Translations under genes and position numbers: made by a program
In this document: positions 8,610 through 16,332 of the stretch, piece by piece
Layout of the letters: every line of letters starts with the position of its first letter
Numbering within the stretch: the stretch's first letter is position 1
The notes under the pieces: generated by a model
Told to the model about the DNA's origin: nothing
What the model saw: the letters and a program-made list of their open reading frames with translations, nothing else
The model's database searches: none
Source of the DNA: JBQTIU01 sp052387815
GTDB taxonomy: Bacteria > Pseudomonadota > Alphaproteobacteria > CACIAM-22H2
Direction: 5' to 3'
DNA length: 64,000 nt
Assembly (NCBI GenBank): GCA_052387815.1
Contig: JBQTIU010000013.1
Location: 1 to 64,000 of the forward strand

Positions 8610-9440
8610 CTAGATCGCGCTGAGATCGGGATAGGTGAGGTCGGCGATGGCCTGGAGCTTCGCCAAGTCGAGCTTGCCGACTAAGGCATAGGCATAGCCG
8701 TCCTTGCGCCAGTGCACGATATTGACGCCGGCGCGGCTTTCCTGCTGGGCGATCTGGTCGGCATCGTCGGTGAAGGCGATGACCAGGCCCAAGAGGGCGC
8801 CGCCGTCGCCGTAATAGAGGAACTGCGCCGCCGGCCGCCCGTTGATGATCAGCAGCCGCCCGCCCTGCGTGGTGAACCCGTTGGCGGACAGGTCGGGGAC
8901 GGACAGCTTGCGCTTGAGCCGGGCACTGAACCATTTTTCGAGCTCGGGGATGGCATCGGCGTTGAAGTCGACGAGCAGGCGATCGTCCTTGTCCAGCTTG
9001 TCGGCAAACACGTTGTAGAATCCGGCGACGTGGTCGAGCCAGCGGTTCGAGGAGGCGGCATGCAGCCCTTCGGGGGCGGAGGTCTGCAGTTTCCCGGTTT
9101 CATAGAAACCGCCGACGCCGATCGCCAGGGCGGCGAGCGAGGCGGCCATCGCCCAGGCGAGGACGCGCGCCGTGGGCCGGCGCAGCGTCAGCCGGACGAT
9201 GGGCGCCGCCGATGGGCCCGGCCGGGCGCCCGTGGCCACGGCGGCGAGGAGGCGGTGGGGGACCTGCTCGTGCAGCACGTCGGCCAGCGCGGCTCGGGCA
9301 TAGGCGCTGGCGTCGCGCATCGCGCGGGCGCGCGCGCCGAGCGCGGGATCGGCGGCGATTGCCGCCTCGATCTCGCGCGCCGTGGCGGCATCCACTTCGC
9401 CGTCCACATACGCCATCAGCAGGATGTCGTCGGTCTGCAT
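8610..9440 (-). CDS. Transmembrane anti-sigma factor
   Basis: A 276-residue protein encoded 16 bases after the ECF sigma gene. The N-terminal 70 residues resemble an anti-sigma domain (LLMAYVDGEVDAATAREIEAAIAADP). One membrane helix follows at about 97-115. The C-terminal 160 residues would be periplasmic and end in a sensor-like fold of unknown type. By context it holds the sigma factor inactive until an envelope signal arrives. The Met at 9440 was chosen because it directly precedes the conserved start and has a purine-rich site; a Met 8 codons upstream is possible but would overlap the sigma gene. Confidence 0.82.
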   Translation of the reverse strand: MQTDDILLMAYVDGEVDAATAREIEAAIAADPALGARARAMRDASAYARAALADVLHEQVPHRLLAAVATGARPGPSAAPIVRLTLRRPTARVLAWAMAASLAALAIGVGGFYETGKLQTSAPEGLHAASSNRWLDHVAGFYNVFADKLDKDDRLLVDFNADAIPELEKWFSARLKRKLSVPDLSANGFTTQGGRLLIINGRPAAQFLYYGDGGALLGLVIAFTDDADQIAQQESRAGVNIVHWRKDGYAYALVGKLDLAKLQAIADLTYPDLSAI

Positions 9441-9456
9441 TCTTCCCACACCCGAC

Positions 9457-10008
9457 TCAACCAAGACGCACCACGTTGGCGGCGGCGGCGATGCCCGATT
9501 CGCCGAATTCCCGGGCCAGCGCCATGCGGGCGCGCGCCAGACGGCTCATCACGGTGCCGATCGGGATCGACAAGGTCTCGCTCGCCTCCTTGTAGGTCTG
9601 GCCCTCGACGCAGACGAGGACCAGGACCGCGCATTGCTCGTCCGGCAACTTGTTCATCGCCCGGCGGACGGCATCGTAGGTCAAACGCGCCTCCATACGC
9701 CGCACGCCATCGACCGTCAGCTCCGCCTCCGCCGCCTCGGGGTCGATCCGCCCTTCGCCGCCCCGCACCTTCGCTGCCCGCCGCTCGTCCAGCCAGATCG
9801 TCTGGACGATGCGGAACATCCAGCTATCGAGGCGCGTGCCCGGCGTCCATTGCGCGATGCGCGCCAGCCCCCGCTCGCAGGCGGCCTGCACCAGGTCGTC
9901 GGCCTGGTCGGTCGCGCCGGCAAGGCCGCGTGCGAAGCGGCGCAAGCGCGGCAGCAGCGCGATCAGCTCGGCCCGTACCCGTTCGTCTAGCACCGCTGGC
10001 ACGGGCAT
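9457..10008 (-). CDS. ECF-family RNA polymerase sigma factor
   Basis: A 183-residue sigma-70 family factor of the extracytoplasmic-function class. Region 2 lies at about 10-80, with DLVQAACERGLARIAQW and DSWMFRIVQTIWLDERR. Region 4 is at about 120-170, with LPDEQCAVLVLVCVEGQTYKEAS and the helix-turn-helix IPIGTVMSRLARAR. The start at 10008 is supported by a candidate promoter at 10035-10062, which would lie inside the coding region if the longer Met at 10113 were used. It pairs with the anti-sigma gene downstream and probably controls itself. Confidence 0.88.
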   Translation of the reverse strand: MPVPAVLDERVRAELIALLPRLRRFARGLAGATDQADDLVQAACERGLARIAQWTPGTRLDSWMFRIVQTIWLDERRAAKVRGGEGRIDPEAAEAELTVDGVRRMEARLTYDAVRRAMNKLPDEQCAVLVLVCVEGQTYKEASETLSIPIGTVMSRLARARMALAREFGESGIAAAANVVRLG

Positions 10009-10034
10009 AGCCCCCAACCGCGCCCGACAACCAG

Positions 10035-10062
10035 AAAACGGCCGGCGGCGGGGTTTATTCCC
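10035..10062 (-). promoter_or_regulatory. Candidate ECF promoter of the sigma operon
   Basis: On the minus strand a GGAATA element (10056-10061) and a CGTTTT element (10035-10040) are 15 bases apart. That is the layout of ECF-sigma -35/-10 sites. Transcription would begin about 20-25 bases before the sigma start codon. A matching element faces the opposite way at 10127-10155. Confidence 0.5.
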
Positions 10063-10126
10063 GGCCACCACCAGCCTCGCGCCCGATCGGTCGAAACCAT
10101 TGAAATCTCCCACAAATCTAACGGCG

Positions 10127-10155
10127 GGAATATTGGCGCGACGTCGTCCGTTGTG
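10127..10155 (+). promoter_or_regulatory. Candidate ECF promoter of the small secreted protein gene
   Basis: GGAATA (10127-10132), 16 bases, then CGTTGTG (10149-10155). The -35 hexamer is identical to that of the divergent sigma-operon promoter and the CGTT core of the -10 is shared. It lies about 50 bases upstream of the ATG at 10209, which suggests the small gene is a direct target of the neighbouring sigma factor. Confidence 0.5.
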
Positions 10156-10208
10156 TTGCCCGACACCCCAATTCCGCCACCATCAAACCCCAAAACCGCG
10201 GACCTGTC

Positions 10209-10451
10209 ATGAAAAACCTTGCCCTGGGGCTGGCGGCCCTCGCCGCGCTCGCCGTGCTCGCCGGCCCGGCCCGGGCCGGCTGCGCCAACGAGCTCCGGGC
10301 GATCGAGGCGAAGGCCCGCGAGGTCGGCGATGCCCGCAAGCGGGCGATCATGGAAAATGCGCTTGACCGGGCCCGTCAGGCCTTGAGCGAACGCCGCGAG
10401 GTCGCGTGCATGACCGCTGTCGACCAGGCCCGCGCGCAGCTCAGGCTCTAA
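10209..10451 (+). CDS. Small secreted protein, putative ECF regulon member
   Basis: An 80-residue protein with a clear signal peptide (residues 1-23, ending AGPARAG). The mature part is about 57 residues, helical and charged, with two Cys (in GCANEL and VACMTAV) that could form one disulfide. It resembles small periplasmic helical-hairpin proteins such as the DUF1090 type, but I cannot assign a family. It lies divergent to the ECF sigma gene behind a promoter with the same hexamers. A role in the envelope response is therefore an inference from context. Confidence 0.72.
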   Translation: MKNLALGLAALAALAVLAGPARAGCANELRAIEAKAREVGDARKRAIMENALDRARQALSERREVACMTAVDQARAQLRL

Positions 10452-10457
10452 CTTTCG

Positions 10458-11006
10458 TCAGCGCTGCGGCGGCACGCGGGGCAGGGCCTCGGGGATTTCG
10501 GGCGCCGTATCGGGCTCGCCGTCGCCGCGCCAGGTGACGATCTTCCACCGCCCGCCCGCCGGGCCATCGCCCAGCGGCCGCGCATAGATCTGGGCCTCCT
10601 CCCAGCGCTCCTGCGCGCAACTCTCCTGCTCGGCCGGGCAGGACCGGCGCAGGATTTCAATCAGCGCGTAGCCGGGCCTGAACCACTCGAGGTCGCGCAG
10701 ATCCTCGGTCACGTCCTCGGGCCGGATCACGCTCACCCGCTCGATCACGTATTCGATGAGCGCCGGGGCTGCCGGCACGCCCGGGTCGGCGACCCCCACG
10801 CGCCGGCACAGCTCGCGCTCGGCGCGCGCGAAACAGGCGAGCAAGGTCAAGGCCGCGCAAACCGGCGAGGCCGGCTCGCCGATGCAGGCGCTGGTCGAAG
10901 TCTTGAGCGCGATGCGGCCCGCTGCGTCCTCGGCCGTGGCCGGCAGGACCGGCGCGGCCAGCGCCAGGGCGAGGTACAACCGGCGCCGCCACGCTGGCGC
11001 GCTCAC
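10458..11006 (-). CDS. Secreted cysteine-containing hypothetical protein
   Basis: A 182-residue protein starting with GTG at 11006, which overlaps the upstream TPR gene's stop by 4 bases. Residues 1-24 form a signal peptide ending PATAED. The mature protein has eight Cys, likely paired in the periplasm, and a Trp-rich C-terminal region (RWKIVTWRGDG). I do not recognise the family. Coupling with the TPR protein gene suggests they are made together. Confidence 0.65.
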   Translation of the reverse strand: MSAPAWRRRLYLALALAAPVLPATAEDAAGRIALKTSTSACIGEPASPVCAALTLLACFARAERELCRRVGVADPGVPAAPALIEYVIERVSVIRPEDVTEDLRDLEWFRPGYALIEILRRSCPAEQESCAQERWEEAQIYARPLGDGPAGGRWKIVTWRGDGEPDTAPEIPEALPRVPPQR

Positions 11007-12412
11007 GCGGGTGGGACCCGGTTGGCGGCGAGCGCCGAAAGCGCCGCCTTGACCTCGGCGAACACGCCGTCCCAGTCGCCGGGCTGGCTTTGCCGGAACA
11101 AGCGCATCGACGGATACCAGGGCGAATCCGCGCGGCCCGTCAGATAGAGCCAGTAGGGCAGGAAGGGGAGCAGGATCCATACCGGCTTGCCGCGCGCCCC
11201 GGCCAAGTGCGCGACCGCGGAGTCGGTCATGACCACGAGGTCGAGCGCGTCGATCGCCGCCGCGGTGTCGGCGAAGTCGTCGATGAGGGGGGCGAGGTCG
11301 ATGACCACCCGGCTCGCCCCGGCGGTCGCCAGCTCGTCCCGGCGCGGGCCCTTTTGCAGGCTGAAGAGCTGGACCCCCGGCACCTCGGCGAGGCCGAGGA
11401 ACCGATCGAGCGTCGTTGCGCGGAGACGGTTGCCCTTGAAGGTGACGCTGCCCGACCACACGATCCCGACCTTGAGACGCTGGCCGGCCGGCCGCATTGG
11501 GCCCGCAAGCTTAGCTTGCGCGGCCTCCGGGACGGCAAAGCGCGGCGCCGGCGGAAGGTTGCCAAGCTTGGTGCCGAGCAGGGCCGGCAGGCTCATGAGC
11601 GGTGCCTGCACGTCGTAGAGCGGCAAGGCCTCGCCGTAACGGATGACGCGGTCGACGCCGTCGAGCCCCTGGAACAGTCGCTCGAGCTCCGGCTGGCAGC
11701 CGACCACCACGCGCTCGACCCGCTGCTTGACGAGGGGCGCGAAACGGACGCCGAGCATGGTGTCGCCGAAGCCCTGTTCGGGCCACAACACGATCGTGCC
11801 CTTGGGCAAGGCGCTGCCGTCCCAGCGCGGCTTCCGGAACGGCGGCGCCTTCATTTCCTTGGTCTGCCAGCGCCACTCGAAGCGCGTCCAACCGCGCGTG
11901 TAGTTGCCGAGCATGAGCTCGACTTGCGAGCAATCCACCTGCGCGGAGACGTTTTGCGGGTCCAAGGATATGGCCCGCCGATAGGCCGCGAGCGCCTCCT
12001 TCAATTTACCGCTTTCGCGCAATCCGACGCCGAGATTGCTCCAGAACATGCTCGAGCGCTTGTCGAGTTCGACCGCGCGGGTGAGCGCCGCCACCGCCTC
12101 CTCCAGGCGCCCTGCGTCCTTGAGCGCGTTGCCGAGATTGGTGAAGACATCGGCCGCCTCGGGTTTGATTTCGAGCGCCCGGCGATAGGCGGGGATCGCC
12201 GCCGCGGCTCGCCCCGATGCCCGGAGCGCGACGCCGAGCGCATTCCAGGCCGCGGCGGTGGCGGGCAGGTCGGCCACGAGCTGCTCGGCGCGGGCGATCG
12301 CGGCGGTGAAATCCTTCGCCCCGATCGCCGCCTCGATGGCGGCAACGGCCTCCTTCATTCTGAGGTACACCGGCAGCTCTCGCGCCGGGCGGTGGGTGGC
12401 CAAGGTCAACAT
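11003..12412 (-). CDS. TPR-repeat protein with glycosyltransferase-like C-terminal domain
   Basis: A 469-residue protein with four to five tetratricopeptide repeats at about 20-175 (for example WNALGVALRASGR, FTNLGNALKDAGR, WSNLGVGLRESGK). These are followed by a domain related to heptosyltransferase/O-GlcNAc-transferase-like family 9 at about 190-455, with VGIVWSGS and MTDSAVAHLAGARGKPVWILLP. Such fusions are common in alphaproteobacteria and may glycosylate proteins or surface polymers. Acceptor and donor are unknown. No signal peptide is seen. It overlaps the secreted-protein gene behind it. Confidence 0.8.
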   Translation of the reverse strand: MLTLATHRPARELPVYLRMKEAVAAIEAAIGAKDFTAAIARAEQLVADLPATAAAWNALGVALRASGRAAAAIPAYRRALEIKPEAADVFTNLGNALKDAGRLEEAVAALTRAVELDKRSSMFWSNLGVGLRESGKLKEALAAYRRAISLDPQNVSAQVDCSQVELMLGNYTRGWTRFEWRWQTKEMKAPPFRKPRWDGSALPKGTIVLWPEQGFGDTMLGVRFAPLVKQRVERVVVGCQPELERLFQGLDGVDRVIRYGEALPLYDVQAPLMSLPALLGTKLGNLPPAPRFAVPEAAQAKLAGPMRPAGQRLKVGIVWSGSVTFKGNRLRATTLDRFLGLAEVPGVQLFSLQKGPRRDELATAGASRVVIDLAPLIDDFADTAAAIDALDLVVMTDSAVAHLAGARGKPVWILLPFLPYWLYLTGRADSPWYPSMRLFRQSQPGDWDGVFAEVKAALSALAANRVPPA

Positions 12413-12424
12413 CGTTTCCGGGAC

Positions 12425-12738
12425 TCAACGCCGCAGGATCGAGCCGAGGACGCCGCGCACGGTCTGGGTCCCGATCTGCCGCCCGATCCGGCCGGCCATG
12501 TTGCGGACCAGCGAATTGACCACCATTTCGGTCATGGTCTGGCCGCCCGCGCGCCGTGGCGCCCCGGCCGGCGCGCCACCGCCCAACAGGCCGCCGAAAG
12601 CCCCTCGGCAAGCACCTTGAGCGTGACCGACTTGCCGGTCCCGGTCGCGCCGGCGATCAGCCCGTGGCGGTTGGCCAGTGCCAGATCGAGATCGAGGCGG
12701 GACTTGCCTTTGCCAACCGAAATCGCGCCATCCGCCAT
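12425..12738 (-). pseudogene. Remnant of a HerA/YjgR-like (DUF853) ATPase gene
   Basis: Reading from 12738, the first 46 residues match the start of DUF853 ATPases, including the Walker A motif GATGTGKSVTLKVLAEG. Within the next few codons the frame changes. From about 12612 down to the TGA at 12425 a second frame gives the typical C-terminal tail of the same family (AFGGLLGGG, MVVNSLVRNMAGRIGRQIG). The family is about 500 residues, so around 400 central residues, including Walker B, have been deleted and the join is out of frame. The product cannot work as an ATPase. Confidence 0.75.
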
Positions 12739-12801
12739 CGATGTCGCCTGGCCGTGTCGAGGTAAGGCTTCACTGCGGCGAGGCGACCCGCTTGCCGCAC
12801 G

Positions 12802-13209
12802 TCAAGCGGCCTCGCCTGCCTTCGCCTTCACCTTAACATAGGCCATGGCGGCGTGTTCGGCGCAATAGGGTTTTCCGGCCAACGCCAGTTCGCCGCAAAA
12901 GAAAAACCCGGGCTCGCCGGGGTCTCCGATCGGCCAGCGGCAGGAATGGGCGGACAGCTCGACCGGCCGCTTCGGCGGCGAACGCAGGGCGATCTGCGCC
13001 TGAATCGCCACGGTCGGGAGAGCCGCACGGAACAGCTTCGGCCGGCCGCTATGCTTGATCGGCGAGGGCCGCGCCGACAGGTGCAAGCGATGCGCCTTGC
13101 CGACCACGGCATTCTTTGAAATGCCGAGCCTTTTGCCGATTTCCGAGGTGGTCAGACCCTCTTTCCACAGCCGCGTCAATTCGGCGATCTGTTCCATGGT
13201 CCAGTCCAT
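12802..13209 (-). CDS. gcrA: GcrA-type cell-cycle regulator
   Basis: A 135-residue protein with the GcrA N-terminal DNA-binding helices (WTMEQIAELTRLWKEG, TTSEIGKRLGISKNAVVGKAHRLHL). The C-terminal sigma-interaction module has conserved Cys and Trp residues (CRWPIGDPGEPGFFFCGE, PYCAEHAAMAY). In Caulobacter GcrA binds sigma-70 and activates promoters with methylated GANTC sites to drive the cell cycle. The gene is nearly exclusive to alphaproteobacteria and supports the taxonomic call. The start at 13209 is the conserved MDWT. The leader carries a perfect DnaA box and a GANTC site. Confidence 0.92.
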   Translation of the reverse strand: MDWTMEQIAELTRLWKEGLTTSEIGKRLGISKNAVVGKAHRLHLSARPSPIKHSGRPKLFRAALPTVAIQAQIALRSPPKRPVELSAHSCRWPIGDPGEPGFFFCGELALAGKPYCAEHAAMAYVKVKAKAGEAA

Positions 13210-13237
13210 TGGACACCCCCTCGCTTACCCAAACTGT

Positions 13238-13295
13238 TGTGGATAACTTTTCTTGTTATACTATATATAGTGCCAGGCGCGGAATGCCGAGTCAA
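13238..13295 (-). promoter_or_regulatory. gcrA promoter with DnaA box and GANTC site
   Basis: On the minus strand TTGACT (13290-13295), 17 bases, and CACTAT (13267-13272) form a sigma-70-like promoter. A GAGTC methylation site of the GANTC type (13289-13293) overlaps the -35. A 12-bp palindrome ACTATATATAGT spans 13260-13271. A perfect DnaA box TTATCCACA lies at 13238-13246, 29 bases before the start codon. In Caulobacter DnaA is known to activate gcrA; use of this box is inferred. Confidence 0.55.
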
Positions 13296-13444
13296 GTCCT
13301 GAAGACCGTCATCGACCGCCGAGCGAGGCGCCCGGCCGGGCGGCGCGATCGGGTTGGCGGACCCGGAAATATCCGTTGCTTCGCGCCGGGGTCTTTGGCA
13401 GTAAGAGCGGCAAGCAAGATCGAACCAGGGGATGGGGGGGCAAT

Positions 13445-14005
13445 ATGACGGAGGATGGGCTGCGAGCAGACGAGCACGCGACCGGTCGTCGGCGCTTCAT
13501 GGCCCTCGGGGCCGCGGCGTCGCTGATCTTGCTGGTGCGGCCGGCCGGCGCGCACGTCATCCCCGCACGCCGCCTGTTCCTCACCAATCTGCACACCGGG
13601 GAAAAGTTCAACGACGTCTATTGGGCGAACGGCAACTACATTCCCGACGCCATGTCGCGCCTCGACGACCTGCTCCGCGATCACCGCACCGGCGAGGTGC
13701 GCGAAATCGACCGCGGCCTCATCGATTTGCTGTCCCGTCTGCGAAGCCGGCTGGCGATCGGTCAGCCCTTGCAGGTGATCTCCGGGTTCCGGTCCGCCCA
13801 GTCGAACGCTGCCGCCCGCAAGACCAGCCGGGGGGTGGCGCGCAACAGCTTGCACATGCACGCCAAGGCGGCCGACATCCGCGTACCGGGGTTCGACCTC
13901 GCGAGCTTGAGCCGCGCCGCGGCAGCGATGAAGGTGGGCGGCGTCGGCTTCTATCCGCGCGGCCCGCATGTCCACTTGGATGTCGGCCCGGTCCGGATCT
14001 GGTAG
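13445..14005 (+). CDS. Tat-exported DUF882/YcbK-family (M15-like) murein peptidase
   Basis: A 186-residue protein with a twin-arginine signal (GRRRFMALGAAAS, cleavage near residue 36, PAGAHV). The mature domain is the DUF882/peptidase M15_2 fold. It shows SGFRSAQSNAA (about 112-122), SLHMHAKAADIRV (about 136-148) with ligands for zinc, and GPHVHLDVGPVR at the end. Family members such as YcbK/MepK cut peptidoglycan cross-links in the periplasm. The start at 13445 puts the twin Arg at residues 15-16. Confidence 0.85.
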   Translation: MTEDGLRADEHATGRRRFMALGAAASLILLVRPAGAHVIPARRLFLTNLHTGEKFNDVYWANGNYIPDAMSRLDDLLRDHRTGEVREIDRGLIDLLSRLRSRLAIGQPLQVISGFRSAQSNAAARKTSRGVARNSLHMHAKAADIRVPGFDLASLSRAAAAMKVGGVGFYPRGPHVHLDVGPVRIW

Positions 14006-14075
14006 CAGCGATCTCGTTGCCGCCGCCGGCCGGCGGCGACCCGCGTCTTAGTGAAGCGCGCCAGGACGACCGCCG

Positions 14076-15071
14076 ATGATCTTCGCCTACGTTCCGCGCG
14101 CCGGTTTCGTCGACCGCCTTACGGTGGCGGGACATGTCCCCATACCCACGCCGGTCCTCTGGTACGATGTGTTCGATCCGACGCCGGAGGAGAAGGCGCG
14201 GATGGATACGGCGCTTGGCATCCAGATCCCGACCCGCGAGGAGATGCGCGAGATCGAGACCTCGAGCCGCCTCTACCTCGAGGGCGAGGCGGCTTACATG
14301 ACGGCGACGTTCTTCGCCGGCGCCGATACCCCGGTGCCGGCGAGCGACGAGATCACCTTCATCCTGACGCGCCGCAGTCTCGTCACGCTGCGCTATTCCG
14401 ATCCCAAGCCGATCGCGACCTTCACGCAACGCCTGACGCGTCAACCCGGAGCCTATACGTCCGCCGCGGATGCGCTCACCGGTCTCCTCGACGCCTTCAT
14501 CGACCGCATCGCCGACATCCTGGAAAAGCTCGCCACCGATCTTGACGCGCTGTCGCGCTCGATCTTCGAGGACCACTCCGCGAGCGCATCGGGAGGCGCG
14601 GGTGGGCGGCGCGATCTGCAGGCGATCATGCGCAACCTCGGCCGCGCCGACGAGCTCGCCTCGACCGGGCGGGAGAGCCTCCACTCGCTCAATCGCCTGT
14701 TGCGCTTCCTGTCGCAGGGTCTCGTCGCCAACCCGGCCAAGGAGGCGAAGGAACAGCGGGCGCGGATCGAGGAATTGGCCCGCGACCTGACCTCGCTCAC
14801 CGAGCACGCCCTTTACGAATCGCAGAAGGTGAACTTCCTGCTCGACGCCACGCTCGGCATGATCAACATCGAGCAGAACCGGATCATCAAGATCTTCTCG
14901 GTGGCGGCCGTGGTGTTCCTGCCGCCCACCCTGCTTGCCAGCGTATTCGGCATGAACTTCCGCTACATGCCGGAGCTCGAGTGGCCGTTCGGCTACCCGC
15001 TGGCGGTCGGCCTCATGGTCCTGTCGGCCGCCCTGCCTTACCTCTATTTCAAGCGCAAGGGGTGGCTGTGA
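14076..15071 (+). CDS. corA: CorA-family magnesium/cobalt channel
   Basis: A 331-residue divalent cation channel. The cytoplasmic N-terminal domain and a long helix (about 150-265) lead to two C-terminal membrane helices. The first ends in the signature GMNFRYMPE (about 299-307). The C terminus is basic (YFKRKGWL). It works as a homopentamer letting Mg2+ (or Co2+/Ni2+) into the cell. It lies 70 bases after the DUF882 gene and converges with the amidohydrolase. A stem-loop between the two stops may serve both. Confidence 0.92.
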   Translation: MIFAYVPRAGFVDRLTVAGHVPIPTPVLWYDVFDPTPEEKARMDTALGIQIPTREEMREIETSSRLYLEGEAAYMTATFFAGADTPVPASDEITFILTRRSLVTLRYSDPKPIATFTQRLTRQPGAYTSAADALTGLLDAFIDRIADILEKLATDLDALSRSIFEDHSASASGGAGGRRDLQAIMRNLGRADELASTGRESLHSLNRLLRFLSQGLVANPAKEAKEQRARIEELARDLTSLTEHALYESQKVNFLLDATLGMINIEQNRIIKIFSVAAVVFLPPTLLASVFGMNFRYMPELEWPFGYPLAVGLMVLSAALPYLYFKRKGWL

Positions 15072-15081
15072 GGGACGGGTA

Positions 15082-15101
15082 GGTCCGGCCGCCCGCGGAC
15101 C
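15082..15101. terminator. Possible two-way terminator hairpin
   Basis: GGTCCG (15082-15087) pairs with CGGACC (15096-15101), and flanking AGGG/CCCT bases could extend the stem. It lies exactly between the convergent corA and M20 genes. No clear T-run follows, so the call rests mainly on position. Confidence 0.35.
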
Positions 15102-15108
15102 GCCCTCC

Positions 15109-16266
15109 CTAGCGCGCCAGCGTGCGTTCAATGAGCCGCGCCCAGTAGCTGGCGCCCAAGGGCAGGATCTCGTCGTTGAAGTCGTAGCGCGGGTTATGAA
15201 GCGGGTCGCTCGCCCCGTTGCCGATGAACACGTAGCAGCCGGGCTTGGCTTTGAGCATGAAGGCGAAATCCTCGGCGCCCATGGTCGGCTCGATGTCGCG
15301 CTTGACGTCCCCTTTGCCCACCAGCTCGACGAGCGTGGCGGCGGCGATCTCGGTCTCGGGCTCCGCGTTGACGACCGGGGGATAGCGTCGCTCGTAGCGC
15401 AGCTCGGCCGTCGTGCCATGGGCGGCGGCGATCCCGTCGACGATGCGGCGGATATCCCGCTCGATCGCGTCCTGCACCGCGGGCTCGAAGCTGCGCGTCG
15501 TGCCGCGCATCACCGCCTGGTTGGGGATCACGTTCCAGGTGTCGCCGGCATGGATCTGCGTCACGCTGACCACGGCGGCATCGAGCGGATTGGTGGCGCG
15601 GCTGGCGATGGTCTGCAGCGCCCCCACCATCGCGGCCGCCGCCACCACCGGATCGATGCCGCGATGGGGCATCGCCGCGTGCGTGCCCTTGCCGGTGACG
15701 ACGATCTCGAAGACGTCGAATGCCGCCATCATCGGGCCCGCCCGGGCGCCGAACTGCCCGGCCGGCATGCCCGGCCAGTTGTGCATGCCAAAGACCGCCT
15801 CGACCGGAAACTTCTCGAACAGGCCCTCATCGACCATTACCCGGCCGCCGCCCTCGTTCTCCTCGGCGGGCTGGAAGATGAAATGAACGGTGCCGTCGAA
15901 GTTGCGGGTCTCGGCGAGATAGCGCGCCGCGCCGAGGAGCATCGTCGTGTGCCCGTCGTGGCCGCAGGCATGCATCCGGCCCTGGTTCGACGATTTGTGG
16001 TCGAAGGCGTTGAGCTCATGGATGTGGAGGGCGTCCATGTCGGCCCTCAAGCCGATGGCGCGCTTGCCCGCCCCCGCCTTGAGCGTGCCGACGACGCCGG
16101 TCCCGGCCAGCCCGCGATCGACCTCGATGCCGAACTCGGCGAGCCTGGCGGCGACGAAGTCCGAGGTGCGCTTCTCCTCGAACGCGGTCTCGGGATGGGC
16201 GTGCAGGTGGCGGCGCCAGCCGGTCATGTCCCCATGAAAGGCGGCGATGCGGTTGATGATCGGCAT
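15109..16266 (-). CDS. M20 family amidohydrolase (hippurate hydrolase-like)
   Basis: A 385-residue dinuclear metallohydrolase of the M20D branch. Metal-ligand motifs are HACGHDGHTTMLLG (about 98-111), the EENEGGG catalytic Glu region (about 140) and a late His. Relatives remove acyl groups from amino acids (hippurate, N-acetyl-amino acids, IAA conjugates). It is followed on the same strand by a D-carbamoylase with 66 bases between, so it could help release free amino acids from acylated or carbamoylated forms, but the substrate is not visible in the sequence. Confidence 0.85.
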   Translation of the reverse strand: MPIINRIAAFHGDMTGWRRHLHAHPETAFEEKRTSDFVAARLAEFGIEVDRGLAGTGVVGTLKAGAGKRAIGLRADMDALHIHELNAFDHKSSNQGRMHACGHDGHTTMLLGAARYLAETRNFDGTVHFIFQPAEENEGGGRVMVDEGLFEKFPVEAVFGMHNWPGMPAGQFGARAGPMMAAFDVFEIVVTGKGTHAAMPHRGIDPVVAAAAMVGALQTIASRATNPLDAAVVSVTQIHAGDTWNVIPNQAVMRGTTRSFEPAVQDAIERDIRRIVDGIAAAHGTTAELRYERRYPPVVNAEPETEIAAATLVELVGKGDVKRDIEPTMGAEDFAFMLKAKPGCYVFIGNGASDPLHNPRYDFNDEILPLGASYWARLIERTLAR

Positions 16267-16332
16267 GGGTCGAACTCCCCCTGATGGCCCACTCTATCGC
16301 CGGCGCCCGTCGTGGCGCAACCCGCGTGGGCG

